Source: Flavobacteriales bacterium UBA5040 | GTDB lineage: Bacteria; Bacteroidota; Bacteroidia; Flavobacteriales; Weeksellaceae | Direction of reading: 5' to 3' | NCBI GenBank assembly: GCA_002415135.1 | Contig: DIBY01000001.1 | Coordinates: 217,040-281,039, forward strand | Length of the DNA: 64,000 bases | Part shown: piece by piece, positions 61,350-64,000 of the stretch | Numbering within the stretch: position 1 is the stretch's first letter | Layout of the letters: every line of letters starts with the position of its first letter | Translations under genes and position numbers: made by a program | Notes under the pieces: model-generated | Databases searched by the model: none | Told to the model about the DNA's origin: nothing | The model's input: only the letters and a program-made list of their open reading frames with translations

Positions 61350-62744
61350 ATGAGTAACAAAAATATTTTGAAAAACAAACGCGTTGGTATTATTGGTGCT
61401 GGGCCGAGCGGTCTTGCACAAATTCGTGCGTTCGAGGCTTTAAAAGATCAAGGTTTTGCTATGCCTGAAATTATCTGTTTTGAAAAGCAGGATAACTGGG
61501 GCGGAATGTGGAATTATTCCTGGCGAACCGGCGTAGGGAAATATGGAGAGCCTTTGCATGGAAGTATGTACAAATATTTATGGTCTAATGGTCCGAAAGA
61601 ATGTCTGGAATTTTCTGACTATTCATTTGATGAACATTTTAAAAAACCGATCTCTTCTTATCCGCCACGTCCTGTCTTATTCGATTATATTCAAGGACGG
61701 ATTAAAAAAAGCAATGCCCGTGAGTACATTCGTTTTGACACAACTGTTCGTTGGGTAAGTTTTGATGAGGAATCTGAAAAATTTACGGTGATCCTTGACG
61801 ATTTAAAAATTGACAAAACCTATTCAGAAGAGTTTGATTACTTGGTCGTTGCTTCAGGACATTTTTCAACTCCGAACATGCCTTACTTTAAAGGAATTGA
61901 GAACTTCCCCGGAACGGTAATGCACGCGCATGATTTTAGAGGTGCTGACCAATTTAAAGACCGAAACATCCTATTGATCGGAAGCAGTTATTCTGCGGAA
62001 GATATCGGTGTTCAATGTTATAAACACGGTGCACAGTCGGTTACTTTAAGTTACCGAAGCAATCCGATTGGGATCGAGTGGCCAGAAGGAATTAAGGAAC
62101 TTCCTTTGGTGACGCACTTTGAAGATGATATCGCCTACTTTAAAGATGGAACAACGGAAAAATTCGACGCGGTAATTATGTGTACGGGTTACCAGCATAA
62201 GTTTCCGTTCTTACCAGACGAAATGCGTTTGAAAACCAAGAACAATTTATATCCGGATCATCTTTACAAAGGAATTTTCTTTAATGAATTGCCACAGTTG
62301 ATTTATTTAGGAATGCAGGATCAATATTACACCTTCAATATGTTCGATACGCAAGCCTGGGTAGCACGGGATTATATGATGGGCCGTTTGCAATTACCAA
62401 CACCAGCGGAAAGACGACTTGATATTGATCAGTGGTTAGAAAAAAATGAGCAGGCAGAAACAGGTGAAGAGCATGTTGATTTTCAAACCGCCTATATCAA
62501 AGATTTATTGGCGACGTCTGATTATCCACATTTCAATGTTGATCAGGTTGCGGTCATGTTTAAAGAATGGCTTAAAGATAAAGAAGAATGCATTCTGACC
62601 TATCGCGACAAAACCTACCAAAGTGTAGTCACCGGAACAATGGCAGCCGTACATCACACGGAATGGATGGATGAACTGAATGACACCAAGGAACGTTATC
62701 TTTACGAGGTTAATGAAGAACCACTGGTTGCAGAAAGAATCTAA
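61350..62744 (+). CDS. tmm: Flavin monooxygenase, trimethylamine-monooxygenase-like
   Basis: Class B flavoprotein of 464 residues that oxidises soft nucleophiles with NADPH and O2. Signals: FAD loop IGAGPSGLAQIRAF, the FMO fingerprint FPGTVMHAHDF and the second Rossmann motif IGSSYSAEDIG. HGSMYKYLWSNGPKECLEF and GMQDQYYTFNMFDTQAW are near identical to bacterial Tmm, which turns trimethylamine to its N-oxide; indole-oxidising FMOs are close relatives. The start at 61350 (MSNKNILKNKRV) is chosen over an earlier TTG/ATG frame. Monocistronic with a strong terminator. Confidence 0.9.
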   Translation: MSNKNILKNKRVGIIGAGPSGLAQIRAFEALKDQGFAMPEIICFEKQDNWGGMWNYSWRTGVGKYGEPLHGSMYKYLWSNGPKECLEFSDYSFDEHFKKPISSYPPRPVLFDYIQGRIKKSNAREYIRFDTTVRWVSFDEESEKFTVILDDLKIDKTYSEEFDYLVVASGHFSTPNMPYFKGIENFPGTVMHAHDFRGADQFKDRNILLIGSSYSAEDIGVQCYKHGAQSVTLSYRSNPIGIEWPEGIKELPLVTHFEDDIAYFKDGTTEKFDAVIMCTGYQHKFPFLPDEMRLKTKNNLYPDHLYKGIFFNELPQLIYLGMQDQYYTFNMFDTQAWVARDYMMGRLQLPTPAERRLDIDQWLEKNEQAETGEEHVDFQTAYIKDLLATSDYPHFNVDQVAVMFKEWLKDKEECILTYRDKTYQSVVTGTMAAVHHTEWMDELNDTKERYLYEVNEEPLVAERI

Positions 62745-62766
62745 AAACTACTTTTCAATCTATTTA

Positions 62767-62801
62767 AAACACCTTTCAGAAACGCTGAAAGGTGTTTTTA
62801 T
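62767..62801. terminator. Bidirectional terminator, FMO gene / Cls-like gene
   Basis: Perfect 13-bp stem AAACACCTTTCAG / CTGAAAGGTGTTT with a 5-base loop and T-run. Confidence 0.9.
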
Positions 62802-62845
62802 GTTTTATTTAAAGTAAAATTATTTCAAATCAAGAGGTAACCGAC

Positions 62846-64000
62846 TTATAACATCGGCGAAATTAACCGTACAATTTTTTCAATCAGCTGAATATGTTTT
62901 GGACGATCGAGCCAGGATTGAATTTCTATCTGCTCTGCATCCTGCAGGTCTATCTGGAAATTATCGGCGAGTTCAGATGCCAGTGATTCATCGTACACAA
63001 CGGCATTCACTTCAAAGTTCAAATCGAAACTGCGGTAATCCATGTTGGCGGTTCCAACAATAGCCAGCGCCCGATCTGCAACCATGGTTTTGGCGTGTAC
63101 AAATCCTTTTTGATAAAGATAAATTTGTACACCCGCTTCTAAAAGTTCTGTATAATAAGATTTGGCCGCGGCATTCACCATGTAAGAATCTGAAATTCCA
63201 GGAACCAAAAGTTTAACTTCAACACCTGAAAGAGCAGCCATTTTCATAGCGTCAATGATGGTTTCTCCCGGAATAAAATAAGGAGAAGTCAACAAGATCT
63301 CTTTTTTCGCAGATTGTATCGCCTTGATAATCGCATAATAAATATTTGGCCGGTCGGAATCTGGTCCGCTGGAAACAATCTGAACATTTTGCGTTTGCTC
63401 AGCAATCTGCTCAATTTTTAGGAAATAGTCATCGGTGATGGTGAGCTTTTCGTCCGAACAGTAATTCCAGTCTCCGATAAAAATATGCTGTAAAATAGAA
63501 GTAGCATCACCTTCAATTTTTAAATGAGTATCGCGCCAGTACAGTTCATTTCCAACGAAAGCATTGCTAAATTTGTCACTGATGTTGATGCCACCCACAA
63601 AAGAGGTGTGACCATCAATAACGATAATTTTCCGGTGATTTCGGTAATTCAATCGGCTGGCCAATTTGATCAGTTTGATTTCATAGAAAGGAAAAGCTTT
63701 GACGCCATTTTCCCGCAATCTTTTCACCAGCGTTTTACGAATGGATGAACTCCCGAAATCATCATAAATAAATCGAACTTCGACGCCAGCCTTCACTTTG
63801 TCGATCATGATCTGTTCGATTGCGCGACCAATTTCATCATCTTCATAAATATAATACTCGACATGAATGTGGTGTTTGGCATTTCGTAAAGCTTCTAAAA
63901 CTTCAGGAAATTTTTGTTCCCCATTAATCAGTAATTTTGTTTTATTATTGGTGGTTAAAGGACTTCTGTCCGTTTGATAGATCATGTTGGTTAAACCAAC
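62846..64000 (-). CDS. Cardiolipin synthase-type phospholipase D protein (5' end outside window)
   Basis: Makes cardiolipin from phosphatidylglycerol at the inner membrane. Two HKD phosphodiesterase motifs are seen: HRKIIVIDGHTSFVGG and HAKTMVADRALAIVGTANMD. The frame is open to the window edge (VGLTN before MIYQTDRS), so the N-terminal membrane anchors, about 100 residues, probably lie outside; the visible part is 384 residues against about 480 for the family. The ATG at 63985 is therefore not the true start. Confidence 0.9.
   Translation of the reverse strand, partial: VGLTNMIYQTDRSPLTTNNKTKLLINGEQKFPEVLEALRNAKHHIHVEYYIYEDDEIGRAIEQIMIDKVKAGVEVRFIYDDFGSSSIRKTLVKRLRENGVKAFPFYEIKLIKLASRLNYRNHRKIIVIDGHTSFVGGINISDKFSNAFVGNELYWRDTHLKIEGDATSILQHIFIGDWNYCSDEKLTITDDYFLKIEQIAEQTQNVQIVSSGPDSDRPNIYYAIIKAIQSAKKEILLTSPYFIPGETIIDAMKMAALSGVEVKLLVPGISDSYMVNAAAKSYYTELLEAGVQIYLYQKGFVHAKTMVADRALAIVGTANMDYRSFDLNFEVNAVVYDESLASELADNFQIDLQDAEQIEIQSWLDRPKHIQLIEKIVRLISPML

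Noticed and set aside
1..64000. tRNA, rRNA, CRISPR arrays, insertion sequences, prophage
   Set aside because: Intergenic gaps were read for cloverleaf TTCGA patterns, regular spacers, transposase or phage motifs; none was convincing.

Overview
The window is AT-rich chromosomal DNA of a Bacteroidota bacterium, most likely a flavobacterium of the Chryseobacterium/Kaistella group (Weeksellaceae). The evidence is protein content and promoter style: an S46 dipeptidyl-peptidase, a type IX secretion C-terminal domain, a GH3-like protein, a bacilliredoxin, a CarboxypepD_reg-like TonB receptor and a ClpC of the type found there. Several genes also have the Bacteroidota -7 box TAnnTTTG just upstream, and starts have no consistent Shine-Dalgarno sequence. 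No rRNA, tRNA, CRISPR array, insertion sequence or intact prophage was found. Both ends cut genes: secA on the left and a cardiolipin-synthase-type gene on the right.

Layout. 1-9060 holds housekeeping and envelope genes: the secA 3' end, a ROK kinase, msrA, a HELIH membrane protein, an S46 peptidase, a T9SS cargo protein, an ElaA-like acetyltransferase, engB and an alpha/beta hydrolase. 9260-25318 is a complete division and cell wall (dcw) cluster in the order mraZ, rsmH, ftsL, ftsI, murE, mraY, murD, ftsW, murG, murC, ftsQ, ftsA, ftsZ, preceded by three 10-bp-spaced MraZ-type repeats. 25393-29327 carries yqeY, an antiporter, a bacilliredoxin and a GH3-like gene. 29359-34335 is a minus-strand group (methyltransferase, mutL, rhomboid, EEP phosphatase, lipoproteins). 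34421-40650 holds a TonB receptor and a secreted helical protein with matching control regions, a Cu/Zn SOD lipoprotein and clpC. 40812-46655 has surface-sugar genes (two glycosyltransferases, manC), sufE, a SprT-like protease and a TolC. 46825-53564 has a membrane-anchored MutS-like ATPase, small hypotheticals, an SpmA-SpmB fusion and an S9 peptidase. 53590-54840 is a gene-poor patch full of dispersed repeats plus an outer-membrane protein gene. 54947-64000 has mnmA, an AT-rich accessory patch (OLD-like ATPase/TOPRIM protein, broken NAD(P)-binding gene, CPBP protease), a PP-loop ligase, DUF4256, a trimethylamine-monooxygenase-like FMO and a phospholipase D family synthase.

Most notable: (1) two promoters, for the TonB receptor and the adjacent secreted protein, carry the same layout of two direct repeats 21 bp apart, matching the LytTR/AgrA-type consensus, followed at identical distances by ATTTCA and TAnnTTTG, which predicts a shared regulator; (2) a lone OLD-like ATPase-TOPRIM protein in a decayed accessory patch, a candidate defence gene; (3) a MutL lacking the usual endonuclease signature and, in a separate operon, a MutS-family ATPase with membrane segments; (4) several families of palindromic intergenic repeats, including inside the dcw operon.
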